Origin: JAJFKX01 sp965230265
GTDB taxonomy: Bacteria > Pseudomonadota > Gammaproteobacteria > Xanthomonadales > Wenzhouxiangellaceae
Direction: 5' to 3'
Assembly: GCA_965230265.1 (NCBI GenBank)
Contig: OZ245999.1
Location: 868,001-932,000 of the forward strand
DNA length: 64,000 bases
Made by a program: the position numbers and the translations under genes. The notes under the pieces are model-generated. The model ran no database searches. It was given only the letters and a program-made list of their open reading frames with translations, and was not told the origin of the DNA. Shown piece after piece: positions 8,207 to 17,300 of this stretch. Numbering within the stretch: position 1 is the first letter of the stretch; each line of letters opens with the position of its first letter.

Positions 8207-8323
8207 ATGAAAGTACAGGCTTCTGTTAAAAAAATATGTCGCAATTGCAAGATTGTACGCCGTCGTCGTGTGGTGTACGTGATTTGCAAGACCGATGCAA
8301 AACACAAGCAGCGTCAAGGCTGA
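8207..8323 (+). CDS. rpmJ: 50S ribosomal protein L36 (zinc-binding type)
   Basis: A 38-residue protein starting MKVQASVKKICRNCKIVRRR. It keeps the zinc ligands Cys11, Cys14, Cys27 and His33, so it is the C+ form of L36. A GGAG site lies eight bases before the ATG. It follows secY by 21 bases and closes the spc operon. Confidence 0.95.
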   Translation: MKVQASVKKICRNCKIVRRRRVVYVICKTDAKHKQRQG

Positions 8324-8341
8324 TTGTCAGCGATTAAACAC

Positions 8342-8371
8342 TGGCAAGATGTTTGACTTATTTGTTATAAT
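8342..8371 (+). promoter_or_regulatory. Candidate promoter of the alpha operon
   Basis: A perfect TATAAT at 8366-8371 is preceded by TG at the extended -10 position (8363-8364). The best -35 candidate (TGGCAA at 8342, 18-base spacing) is weak, as is common with extended -10 promoters. It lies between rpmJ and rpsM, so it would start alpha operon transcripts independently of spc read-through. Confidence 0.5.
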
Positions 8372-8384
8372 TGACTGTTTTCGC

Positions 8385-8422
8385 CGGGCAAAAAGTGCCC
8401 GTCACGGCTGACCGTAGTCAGC
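8385..8422 (+). promoter_or_regulatory. Two tandem hairpins in the rpsM leader (possible S4-binding site)
   Basis: Two perfect stems follow each other: CGGGCA/TGCCCG (8385-8401) and GCTGAC/GTCAGC (8407-8422), ending about 20 bases before the rpsM ATG. In E. coli the same place holds the alpha-operon leader pseudoknot that S4 binds to repress translation. Function here is inferred from position and structure only; the pseudoknot was not shown. Confidence 0.45.
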
Positions 8423-8441
8423 AAGAATTTGGAGTATAGCG

Positions 8442-8798
8442 ATGGCACGTATCGCAGGTGTAAATTTACCGGTCCAGAAACATACCTGGGTCGCTTTAAC
8501 CAGTATTTATGGTATTGGTCCGGCCCGTGCGCGCAAGATATGCGCTGATGCCGACATTGCCCCGAGCACGCTGGTGCGTGATTTGGGTGAGCCGGAACTG
8601 GAAAAAATTCGTCATTTGATCGCCAACTTCAATGTAGAAGGCGATTTACGTCGCGAAGTTGGAATGAACATTAAGCGCTTGATGGATCTGGGTTGCTATC
8701 GCGGCCTGCGTCATCGTCGTGGTCTTCCGGTGCGAGGTCAGCAGACCAAAACCAACGCACGTACTCGGAAAGGTCCGCGTCGTCCTATCAAACGCTAA
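8442..8798 (+). CDS. rpsM: 30S ribosomal protein S13
   Basis: A 118-residue S13 with the N-terminal MARIAGVNLP and the C-terminal RHRRGLPVRGQQTKTNARTRKGP signature. S13 is in the 30S head and contacts the P-site tRNA and 50S bridge. First gene of the alpha operon, 118 bases after rpmJ, with a GGAG site before the ATG. Confidence 0.97.
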   Translation: MARIAGVNLPVQKHTWVALTSIYGIGPARARKICADADIAPSTLVRDLGEPELEKIRHLIANFNVEGDLRREVGMNIKRLMDLGCYRGLRHRRGLPVRGQQTKTNARTRKGPRRPIKR

Positions 8799-8879
8799 GT
8801 AGCGGTTTATAGCGGATCTGACAACAGATTAACTAGCATATTACTAACTGGCAACTGTGCCAATTAAGAGATAACAAGC

Positions 8880-9278
8880 ATGGCAAAGGCAAAGGCAAAA
8901 ACAACGAAGACGCGTAAAAAAATACGTAAGGTCGTCACCGACGGCATTGCGCATGTACACGCTTCGTTTAATAACACTATCATCACCATCACTGATCGAC
9001 AGGGTAATACACTGTCATGGGCGACTGCTGGTGGTCAGGGTTTCCGTGGCTCACGTAAAAGTACGCCGTTTGCTGCTCAGGTAGCAGCAGATAATGCAGG
9101 ACGCGCAGCATTGGATTACGGTCTTAAAAACCTGGAAGTACGGGTTAATGGACCTGGCCCTGGACGTGAATCGTCGGTGCGTGCCTTAAACGCCATCGGT
9201 TACAAAATTTTGAACATTGTTGACGTCACGCCAATACCACACAACGGCTGCCGTCCACCCAAAAAGCGTCGGGTATAG
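8880..9278 (+). CDS. rpsK: 30S ribosomal protein S11
   Basis: A 132-residue S11. The N-terminus is Lys-rich (MAKAKAKTTKTRKKIRK), and the core carries HVHASFNNTIITITDRQGN and the C-terminal DVTPIPHNGCRPPKKRRV. S11 forms part of the 30S platform near the E site. It lies 81 bases after rpsM and 10 bases before rpsD. Confidence 0.97.
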   Translation: MAKAKAKTTKTRKKIRKVVTDGIAHVHASFNNTIITITDRQGNTLSWATAGGQGFRGSRKSTPFAAQVAADNAGRAALDYGLKNLEVRVNGPGPGRESSVRALNAIGYKILNIVDVTPIPHNGCRPPKKRRV

Positions 9279-9288
9279 GAGATTTATA

Positions 9289-9915
9289 ATGGCCAGATAT
9301 ACAGGACCAACTTGTAAACTTGCGCGTCGCGAAGGTACCGATTTAGGCTTGAAAAGCCCAGCTCGTAGCCTGGAGTCCAAGTGCAAATTGACTCAACCAC
9401 CAGGTATGCATGGCACTCAGCGCCGTGTTAAGCAATCTGATTACGCACTGCAGTTGCGCGAAAAGCAAAAAGTACGTCGTATGTACGGAATTTTAGAGCG
9501 CCAATTCCGTAACTACTATAAAAGTGCTGCCCAGCAGAAGGGTGCAACCGGTGAAAACCTGCTGCGTTTGCTGGAAGGCCGTTTAGACAATGTTGTGTAT
9601 CGGATGGGTTATGCAGTCACCCGTGCCCAGGCACGGCAGATGGTCAGTCATAAAGGCATCGTGGTTAATGGTCGGGTGGTTAATATCCCGTCATTTCAGG
9701 TGAGCCCGGACGATATTGTAGGCGTTCGTGAGAAAGCTCAAAAGCAGCTGCGCGTCAAAGAAGCGATCACTCTCAGTCAGGAGCTGGATCTGGTTCCGCA
9801 TTGGATTGAAGTGGATGGTGACAAGATGGAAGGTAAGTTGAAAGCTCTGCCAGATCGTGCAGATTTACCACCTGAAATCAACGAAAACCTGATCGTCGAG
9901 CTGTATTCGAAATAA
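9289..9915 (+). CDS. rpsD: 30S ribosomal protein S4
   Basis: A 208-residue S4 of typical length. The start chosen is the ATG of MARYTGPTCKLARREGTDL, preceded by AGGAG; the frame is open further upstream, but that would overlap rpsK. The S4 RNA-binding domain (RLDNVVYRMGYAVTRAQARQMVSHKGIVVNG) lies around residues 97-130. S4 initiates 30S assembly and, in E. coli, represses the alpha operon. Confidence 0.97.
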   Translation: MARYTGPTCKLARREGTDLGLKSPARSLESKCKLTQPPGMHGTQRRVKQSDYALQLREKQKVRRMYGILERQFRNYYKSAAQQKGATGENLLRLLEGRLDNVVYRMGYAVTRAQARQMVSHKGIVVNGRVVNIPSFQVSPDDIVGVREKAQKQLRVKEAITLSQELDLVPHWIEVDGDKMEGKLKALPDRADLPPEINENLIVELYSK

Positions 9916-9965
9916 CCCATTCTACGCTGCCTGATGGCGGCCATGGATTGAGAGAGAAAAACCTT

Positions 9966-10964
9966 ATGTCGGTTGCATTAGAACACATCACAGAAACAAT
10001 GCTTAAACCCAAAGCAGCGTTGGTAGAACAGATTTCTGATACCCACGCAAAGATTATCCTTGAACCATTGGAAAGAGGTTTTGGGCATACACTTGGTAAC
10101 GCTTTGCGCCGCGTATTGCTGTCATCCATTCCGGGTGCAGCAATTAGCGAAGTCGAAATTGATGGCGTATTGCATGAATACACAGCTGTAGAAGGGGTAC
10201 AAGAAGACATCATCGAAGTCTTGTTAAACCTGAAACAGGTTGGTGTGACCATGCACGAGGGTGAGCAAGCTGTATTGACTCTGGAGAAAAAGGGAGTTGG
10301 TCCGGTCACAGCGGGTGATATCCAGGCCACACACGATGTAGAAATCGTTAACCCTGACCATGTCATCTGTAACCTCACCAAGGACATTACTCTAGCGATG
10401 CAGGTTACTGTCACTCGTGGTGTAGGCTATCAGCCAGCTGCACAGATTAATATTGGTGAGGCGGAAAGCCGGCCCATTGGTAAGTTGTTGCTGGATGCCT
10501 CCTACTGCCCGGTAAAGAAAGTGTCCTACAGTGTCGAAGCAGCACGTGTTGAACAGCGTACTGACCTTGACCGTCTGATTCTGGACCTGGAAACCAATGG
10601 CACCATTGACTGCGAGGAAGCAGTTAAGCGGGCTGCCAATATTTTGGCTGACCAGTTATCTGTATTCGTTGATTTTGTGGCGCGTACAGAAGAAGCTGAA
10701 CAAACCACCAGTGAAACTTTGGATCCGGTGCTACTGCGTCCTATTGATGAACTGGAGCTGACCGTTCGCTCAACCAATTGCTTGAAAGCAGAAAGTATTC
10801 TGTATGTTGGCGATCTGGTACAGCGCAGTGAAGTTGAATTATTAAAAACCCCGAATCTGGGTAAAAAATCTCTGACCGAGATTAAAGAAGTACTGAAAGT
10901 ACACGAGCTCAGCCTGGGCATGGATATTGAAAATTGGCCGCCGGCAGGATTACCTGGCGCCTGA
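9966..10964 (+). CDS. rpoA: RNA polymerase subunit alpha
   Basis: A 332-residue alpha subunit. The amino-terminal dimerisation domain contains LEPLERGFGHTLGNALRRVLLSS; the C-terminal domain (about residues 245-325) has LLRPIDELELTVRSTNCLKAE and NLGKKSLTEIKEVL, which bind UP elements and activators. The ATG at 9966 follows a GAGAG site; an in-frame TTG at 9948 and an ATG at 9999 are less likely starts. It is followed by rplQ at 18 bases. Confidence 0.97.
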   Translation: MSVALEHITETMLKPKAALVEQISDTHAKIILEPLERGFGHTLGNALRRVLLSSIPGAAISEVEIDGVLHEYTAVEGVQEDIIEVLLNLKQVGVTMHEGEQAVLTLEKKGVGPVTAGDIQATHDVEIVNPDHVICNLTKDITLAMQVTVTRGVGYQPAAQINIGEAESRPIGKLLLDASYCPVKKVSYSVEAARVEQRTDLDRLILDLETNGTIDCEEAVKRAANILADQLSVFVDFVARTEEAEQTTSETLDPVLLRPIDELELTVRSTNCLKAESILYVGDLVQRSEVELLKTPNLGKKSLTEIKEVLKVHELSLGMDIENWPPAGLPGA

Positions 10965-10982
10965 TGCCGTTGGAGAAATAGA

Positions 10983-11366
10983 ATGCGTCACCTTAAATCC
11001 GGCAGAAAGCTGAATCGTAACAGCTCACACCGTAAAGCCATGTTCCGTAACATGGCAGCTTCATTGTTTAAGCATGAAGTCATCAAAACCACCTTGCCAA
11101 AGGCTAAGGAGTTGCGCCGTGTGGCTGAACCATTAATTACCTTGGCCAAAGAAGATGGCGTAGCCAATCGCCGTCTGGCTTTTGCTCGTCTGCGTGATAA
11201 AGAAGCAGTAGGTAAATTGTTTGTTGAATTGGGGCCACGCTATGAACAGCGCCCAGGCGGTTACATGCGGATACTAAAGTGCGGTTTCCGTGCAGGTGAT
11301 AAAGCACCTATGGCTTTGGTTGAGTTGGTTGACCGTCCAGACATAGACCTGGATGCCACTGAATAA
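10983..11366 (+). CDS. rplQ: 50S ribosomal protein L17
   Basis: A 127-residue L17, starting MRHLKSGRKLNRNSSHRKAMFRNMA and ending with the GGYMRILKCGFRAGDKAPMALVEL signature. L17 lies near the exit tunnel. It is the last gene of the alpha operon, preceded by TTGGAG and followed by an intrinsic terminator. Confidence 0.97.
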   Translation: MRHLKSGRKLNRNSSHRKAMFRNMAASLFKHEVIKTTLPKAKELRRVAEPLITLAKEDGVANRRLAFARLRDKEAVGKLFVELGPRYEQRPGGYMRILKCGFRAGDKAPMALVELVDRPDIDLDATE

Positions 11367-11384
11367 ATCGTTGCAGAGTCGTGT

Positions 11385-11415
11385 AAAAAAGCCTGATTGA
11401 TTCAGGCTTTTTTTA
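11385..11415 (+). terminator. Intrinsic terminator of the alpha operon
   Basis: An A-run leads into the stem AAGCCTGA / TCAGGCTT with a five-base loop, followed by a run of T. It lies 19 bases after the rplQ stop and ends the ribosomal gene block. The flanking A and T runs make it potentially active in both directions. Confidence 0.9.
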
Positions 11416-11714
11416 TTGCCAGGTTTTAGCTGGCTTCAATGGTGGTCAGAGTAATCATTGTTGATTCGAATTGATAAGCCTTAACGCATTTATGCCTGTC
11501 TGCAATCAGCTAATCTTGCTATCCTGAAATTATTGCCTGGCTGGTATTTCATCAAATACAAGAACAATAATTGCTTGATAAAAAGAACGGCAGCAGCATA
11601 GAGCTGTGTTTTTTTAGTATGCTACAGATAAAGCTCATTGCATTATTCTCGGTGGGAACCATTAGCAACAAACCGGGAGTGCAATTTTTTTGACACATGG
11701 AAGTGATATTTGTT
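11416..11714. other. Intergenic spacer
   Basis: About 300 bases between the alpha operon terminator and the next gene. No convincing ORF, RNA gene or repeat was seen. It presumably holds the promoter of the PstS-like/OmpA gene, but no clear promoter hexamer pair stood out. Confidence 0.4.
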
Positions 11715-13112
11715 ATGCGGAATAGGTTGTTCTCCAAAAGGTTGTTATGCGCCTTTTTATTGGTGGCAGCAAGTGCCGGCCAAACACAAACCGATACCTT
11801 AACGATTACTGGCTCCAATGTCATCGGCGCTGAGCTGATGCCCGCAATGGTTGAATTATGGCTACAGCAGCGTGGCGCTGCGAACATACGTCGGCAATGG
11901 ACAGCCAAACATCAACTGTGGGTTCAAGCAGCGGTTTCTGGCTCTACGCCTGCCAGTATCAAAATTGATTCACAAGGTTCAGCCAGTGGCTTTGCAGCAC
12001 TGGCATTGGGCGAAACCGACCTGGTGATGTCCTCACGTCCTATTAATGCTGTAGAGCTGGGTAATCTCAAATTTTTTGGCAATATGGACGATGAGCGTCA
12101 TCAGCAATTATTGGCAATGGATGGCATCGCGATCGTGGTTCATCCAGATAACCCAGTGACTCATTTGAATATGACCCAGTTAGCACGGATTTTTTCGGGT
12201 CAATTGACACACTGGGTACAATTGCAGACACCTCCACAGATACCCACTGATCCATCAGATCGCATTCAGGTATTGACGCACGCATTTGATTCAGGAACGG
12301 CCGCGGTATTTTCTGAAATGGTTATGCAGGGGCAGGCGCTGACCGAGACTGCTGATCAATTTGTTTCGGGTAGGGCGTTAAGTCGTGAAATTACACAAAC
12401 CCCTCAAGCGATCGGTTTTACCAGCCTGACACACATTGACGGCGCCAAAGCGATTGCCATTGATAATGGAGGTGAGCCTGTCCCCATTAATAAAATGACA
12501 GTTGCGACTGAAGAGTATCCATTATCGCGTCGTTTGTACTTGTATCTTCCCGATCCAGATAATGTGATGGCGCAATCGTTGGTTGCTATTGCACAATCAC
12601 AAGCTGGTCAAAGGATGATAAGCGCTCGCTCATTTGTGAATCTGGAATTGTTTGCAACACCAACGCCTGTTGCCAGTTATGCACCCGATGAATATCGCAA
12701 TCTGACCACTCAAGCGCAGCGTTTATCAATGAATTTTCGCTTTGCAGATAATACTTCTGCATTGGCCATTGGTGCAGAAGCGGATGCTGACCGGGTAGTG
12801 AGTTATATTAAGAACCATGCCAATATTATTAGTGATGTCATGGTCTTTGGATTTGCAGATACTGCTGAGGGCAGTGATGTAAACCGACAAATATTGTCAG
12901 TAGAACGTGCAGACAATGTTGCTAAAGTGCTGGTTGAACGTGGTGCACCGCCGACTCGTGTTAGAGGTTACGGCAACAGCATGCCTGTTACTACCAGCAA
13001 TCAAACGATAGCCAGTAAAAATCGGCGTGTGGAAATTTGGATTAAAACCCATGACGGTAGTGGAGCTCGCCCCTACCGCCAATTGGCGCGTAATGACCCT
13101 AGAAGTCAATAA
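11715..13112 (+). CDS. PstS-like periplasmic binding protein fused to an OmpA domain
   Basis: A 465-residue exported protein. The ATG at 11715 follows GGAAGTG and gives a clean signal peptide (MRNRLFSKRLLCAFLLVAASAG). Residues about 25-300 resemble phosphate-binding proteins of the PBP-like family: TLTITGSNVIGAELMP at the start, a segment with SGSAS-like phosphate-loop features (IDSQGSASGFAAL), then GIAIVVHPDNPV. Residues about 350-455 are an OmpA C-terminal peptidoglycan-binding domain ending in NRRVEIWIK. The combination suggests a substrate-binding protein anchored to the cell wall. No pst transporter genes are nearby, so a role in uptake is uncertain. It converges with the next gene. Confidence 0.8.
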   Translation: MRNRLFSKRLLCAFLLVAASAGQTQTDTLTITGSNVIGAELMPAMVELWLQQRGAANIRRQWTAKHQLWVQAAVSGSTPASIKIDSQGSASGFAALALGETDLVMSSRPINAVELGNLKFFGNMDDERHQQLLAMDGIAIVVHPDNPVTHLNMTQLARIFSGQLTHWVQLQTPPQIPTDPSDRIQVLTHAFDSGTAAVFSEMVMQGQALTETADQFVSGRALSREITQTPQAIGFTSLTHIDGAKAIAIDNGGEPVPINKMTVATEEYPLSRRLYLYLPDPDNVMAQSLVAIAQSQAGQRMISARSFVNLELFATPTPVASYAPDEYRNLTTQAQRLSMNFRFADNTSALAIGAEADADRVVSYIKNHANIISDVMVFGFADTAEGSDVNRQILSVERADNVAKVLVERGAPPTRVRGYGNSMPVTTSNQTIASKNRRVEIWIKTHDGSGARPYRQLARNDPRSQ

Positions 13113-13120
13113 TGCAGTAA

Positions 13121-14167
13121 TTAAAGGGTTGCGGTTTGACGTAGATGTGCTTCCAGTGCGCGTTTGGTTTCGGTATGTAAGCGCTCTACTTTATTGCTGT
13201 CTGCCAATAAAGCGATACTGTCCTTTTTAAATCGAGATGCATCTATGGCGTCCAATGCGGAGATGGCAGCTTTTGATACGCCAGGTGCATTGCTGTATAA
13301 AAACGGCATCAGTAAATCCCAGTCTGACTTTTGATTTAATGATAAATCTTTTAAGGTCAAAATACTGTTGCGTACCAACAGGGGAGTAAAACTGCCTAAG
13401 TCATAAGGTGACGGGTTGTTTTGTAGCACACTCAGCAAATAACTTCTGAACCAGTCCTGATATAGTGGCTCAGGTAAACCTTTAGCGGATTGGATAAGCA
13501 TTTCATTGGCTTCGGCTGTTATCGAACTTTGGTTCATGAGACGGCGTAAATGTGTAACGTTCTTCTCATTGGCCTCTGCCATCCAATCACCATGCAGAGA
13601 AAGTTCAAAAGCTGCAATGCGACGGCTTTGCAGATCAGGTGATTCAGCCAGGGTCATTAGGTCATGCAGCATGACAGGCTTAGCCGGTTGTTGGTCATCA
13701 TTAATGACGTTATTCCATAACCGGGTGATCGGGTCACTGCAATCAAAAATACCTGGTCCTACAGCTGGTAAAGTCTGGATTGACATACCATTTGGGTTAT
13801 CAACAATCTCATCTCGGAAGAACCGGTGTTTCTGGAATTTACTAATAATTAAAATATAGCAACTCGATTGATGTTTATTTTTTTCTTGAATATTTTCATA
13901 TATATGAGAGAAATTGCTAACAGTGACGTCACTATTTACATGCGCCTGTTTTTTTGGGTCCCATAGCGTTCGCAGAATATTGAACTTACTTGTGCTAGTA
14001 TCGGCCTCGGCTTGTTTTGCGAGAACGATAGCATATCGTTGTTTCAAGGCATCTTCGAATGGCGGTTTAATAGGCTCAGCAGCGATAGAAATACCACTGC
14101 TCCCAGCCAGACTGAGAACCAATACTAACAATATGGATGTTACTGAAACTGTTTTAAAAGTAAGCAT
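13121..14167 (-). CDS. Exported protein of unknown function
   Basis: The start at 14167 gives a 348-residue protein with a clear signal peptide (MLTFKTVSVTSILLVLVLSLAG). The frame is open 31 codons further upstream but that part looks unlike a coding start. The mature part is mostly helical and polar, with repeated short helices around residues 160-340 (for example LHDLMTLAESPDLQSRRIAAFELSL) that could form HEAT-like repeats. No family was recognised. It ends eight bases from the PstS/OmpA gene and is divergent from the PKD protein gene. Confidence 0.7.
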   Translation of the reverse strand: MLTFKTVSVTSILLVLVLSLAGSSGISIAAEPIKPPFEDALKQRYAIVLAKQAEADTSTSKFNILRTLWDPKKQAHVNSDVTVSNFSHIYENIQEKNKHQSSCYILIISKFQKHRFFRDEIVDNPNGMSIQTLPAVGPGIFDCSDPITRLWNNVINDDQQPAKPVMLHDLMTLAESPDLQSRRIAAFELSLHGDWMAEANEKNVTHLRRLMNQSSITAEANEMLIQSAKGLPEPLYQDWFRSYLLSVLQNNPSPYDLGSFTPLLVRNSILTLKDLSLNQKSDWDLLMPFLYSNAPGVSKAAISALDAIDASRFKKDSIALLADSNKVERLHTETKRALEAHLRQTATL

Positions 14168-14360
14168 AGGATATTCCGAAATACTTAAGATAGTAATTAA
14201 TGGAAGATTAAAACGATGTGAAAGTTCATTTTCACATCGGTATTGGCAAGATAATACCAAATAATTGCAATCAGTTTTTTAAAAAAGCAGATATGTTGTC
14301 TGCTTTACATTAGAGCTGGTATTAATGAAATATACCAGTACTTCATGGAGGTTGATTACG
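14168..14360. promoter_or_regulatory. Divergent intergenic region with inverted repeats
   Basis: Contains the inverted repeat GGTATT-N8-AATACC (14239-14258) and a hairpin GCAGA-N7-TCTGC near 14288-14305. Both divergent genes encode exported proteins. The repeats could be operator or leader structures; no T-run follows the second on the plus strand. No promoter could be assigned with confidence. Confidence 0.3.
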
Positions 14361-17300
14361 ATGAAGAAAACGATAATGGGCTTTTTGGCCCTGTGCATGG
14401 CATCTTTACTAATGCCTTTTGCATCCATCGCCCAGGATGGTGATGGCAAAGGTATTAGTGGAGCTGCTGATAATGGCGTTAGAAACGCTACAGCGGTTCG
14501 TAGCGGTCGCTCTGCGGCATTGCCGGAACTGTTGAATATCAGGCAACAAAATCAAGATGCCGGTATTCTAGTAACCGGTAATCCAGGCGCAATTAATGAC
14601 CATCAGGTGCCTGACTTTTTGAAAATAGCGCCGGCACCTGCAAATATTCCTGGTGCAACTGATACAGCTCAGGCAAATAGCGGCGTTGCTTCGGTACGTG
14701 CACCCAATGCAATATTAAGTATACCTGGCTACTCCAATGACAGTAATGCTTCAGTAGGCGAGCCTCGTATCACTCCTCCCGATACCAACGGTGATGTAGG
14801 CCTCAACCATTACGTCCAATATGTCAATCTTGGCTGGATTGTATACAACAAATCTGATGGTTCTGTAGCCGCGGGTCCTTTCCCTGGCAATACTTTTTGG
14901 CAAGGTTTTGGCGGAGTGTGTGAAACACTCAATGCGGGTGATCCGATAGTACTTTATGATCATCTGGCGGGTCGCTGGTTCTTTAGTCAATTCACTGGTA
15001 CCTCCGTACCCGATGGCCATCAATGTGTCGCTATTTCTGATGGCGAAGACCCAACCGGGCCTTATACTTTATATGACTTTGTCGTCAGCCCCGGCGGGTT
15101 TAATGATTATCCACACATTGGTATGTGGCCAGATGGTTATTACATGACGACACATGAATTTTCTAACCCTGGACTGAGTTTCCAAGGTACGAATTTAACG
15201 ATTTTTGATCGTGATGAAATGCTGGCAGGAAACCCCAATGCCGGTTTTGTTCAGTTCTCTAGTAGCACCAGTGGCGATGACCTTGAATTTGGCACGATGC
15301 CTGCGCACTTAGAAGGCCCACCTCCGCCAGCAGGTTCTTGTCATTATTCAGTGCATAGCACCGATGCTCAAGCATTTGGCGTACCTGGCTCAGACAGAAT
15401 TCGGGTTTGGGAAACCTGTGTCAATTTTGATAACCCCGGTAGCTCAACATTAAATCAGGTTAATAGCATTGGCATGCCTGAATTTGATATTAATTTATGT
15501 GGTTTCAGTCGTGATTGTATTGATCAACCTGGTTCACAACTTTTAGATCCAAATGCAGCCAATACTCAGTATCGTTTTAATACCCGTTACTTTGCCAGTG
15601 AAGGCGTATTAAAAGGTGTGGTTACCAGAAATATCGATGTCGGTGGTGATCGTGCCGGCGTTCTCTGGGCAGGTATTGATATCAATCCGATCAATGATGC
15701 AACCAGTCTCAGTGATAATGGTGACTTACTGGGCGTCATTGATTTTAATGACGGATTAAACCGTTGGATGGGAAGCGCCTCGCTTGATCAGGATGGTAAT
15801 ATCGGTATCGGTTATACCCGCTCTAGCAGTGGTTCATTCCCTTCTATTTATCTGACTGTTCATGAGCGTGGTGTAGATGCGCCAGGCACCGTACAGCAAG
15901 AATCTGTTTGTGTGGATGGTTCAGGCAGTCACACCGGTGCCAACCGCTGGGCCGATTATGCCAGTACCAGTGTTGATCCTTCTGATAGCTGTACTTTCTG
16001 GCACACCAACGAGTATGTAGAAACCACAGGCAACTTTAACTGGACGACACGTGTATGTTCGTTCCGTATTCCTGGTTGTGGCGGTGGTGGACCGGTTAAT
16101 CAGCCGCCCAATGCCAGCTTCACTTTCAACTGTAATGATTTGTCTTGCAGCTTTAATGGCAATGGCAGCTCAGACAGTGATGGCAGCATTGTCAGCTTTG
16201 CATGGAGCTTTGGTGATGGTTCCAATGGCAGTGGTGCAACAACCAGTAACACCTATGGCAATGCAGGTACTTTCAATGTAACCCTGACAGTAACCGATGA
16301 TGATGGCGCAACCGATAGTCAGACACAGGCGGTGACGGTGACCGAGCCACAGCCATCGAACTGTCCAGCAGGCTCCATTGATTTCAATAACTTCCCCACC
16401 ACGTCATTTGCTACTCAGGATGCCGGTACCGGTGCGATTAATGTTTTGGACGGTGGTGATACCTTCCAGCTGATCAGCAATCGCTGGAGAGCATCGACTC
16501 AGACATTCACATTGACGCCGAATACCGTGGTCGAGTTTGAATTTGCCAGTAACTCAGAAGGCGAAATTCATGGCATTGGTATGGATGAAGACAATGTCTT
16601 GACCGGTGGTCAGGTTTTCCGGGTATTTGGTACGCAAACCTTTGGTAATACCATCACACCTCAATATACCGGTGGCGGTGCCTTCCAGAGTTATAGCATT
16701 CCGGTAGGTCAAACCGTAACTGGCAGTGGCTTTAGCTTGGTCTTCGTCAACGACAAAGATGCCGGTGCGCAAGACAATGAAAGCCGGTTCCGCTGTGTTC
16801 GTGTATTCGAAAATGCCCCAGCTAACGAACCACCTGTAGCCAGCTTTACTTCTAGCTGTACCGATTTGTCATGTAGCTTTAATGGCAATGGCAGTTCAGA
16901 CAGTGATGGCAGTATCGTTGACTTTGCCTGGAGCTTTGGTGATGGCGCCAATGCCAGCGGTGCGACAACCAGTCATACCTATGGCAATGCAGGTACATTC
17001 AACGTGACACTGACCGTGACAGATGATGATGGTGCGACTGATAGTCAGACGCAATCGGTAACGGTGACGGATCCACCAACCGGTGGCAATTGTCCAGCCG
17101 GTTCAATTGACTTCAATAACTTTGCTACCACAGCATTTGCCACTCAGGATGCTGGTACCGGTCCACTGAATGTTCTGGACGGTGGTGATACCTTCCAGAT
17201 GATCAGTAACCGTTGGCGTGCATCTACGCAAACCTTTACCTTGACAGCAAACACTGTTGTTGAGTTTGAGTTTGCCAGTGATTCAGAAGGTGAGATCCAC

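Noticed and set aside
9217..9288. Upstream extension of rpsD
   Set aside because: It would overlap rpsK and lacks S4 similarity; the ATG at 9289 has AGGAG and the conserved start MARYTGP.
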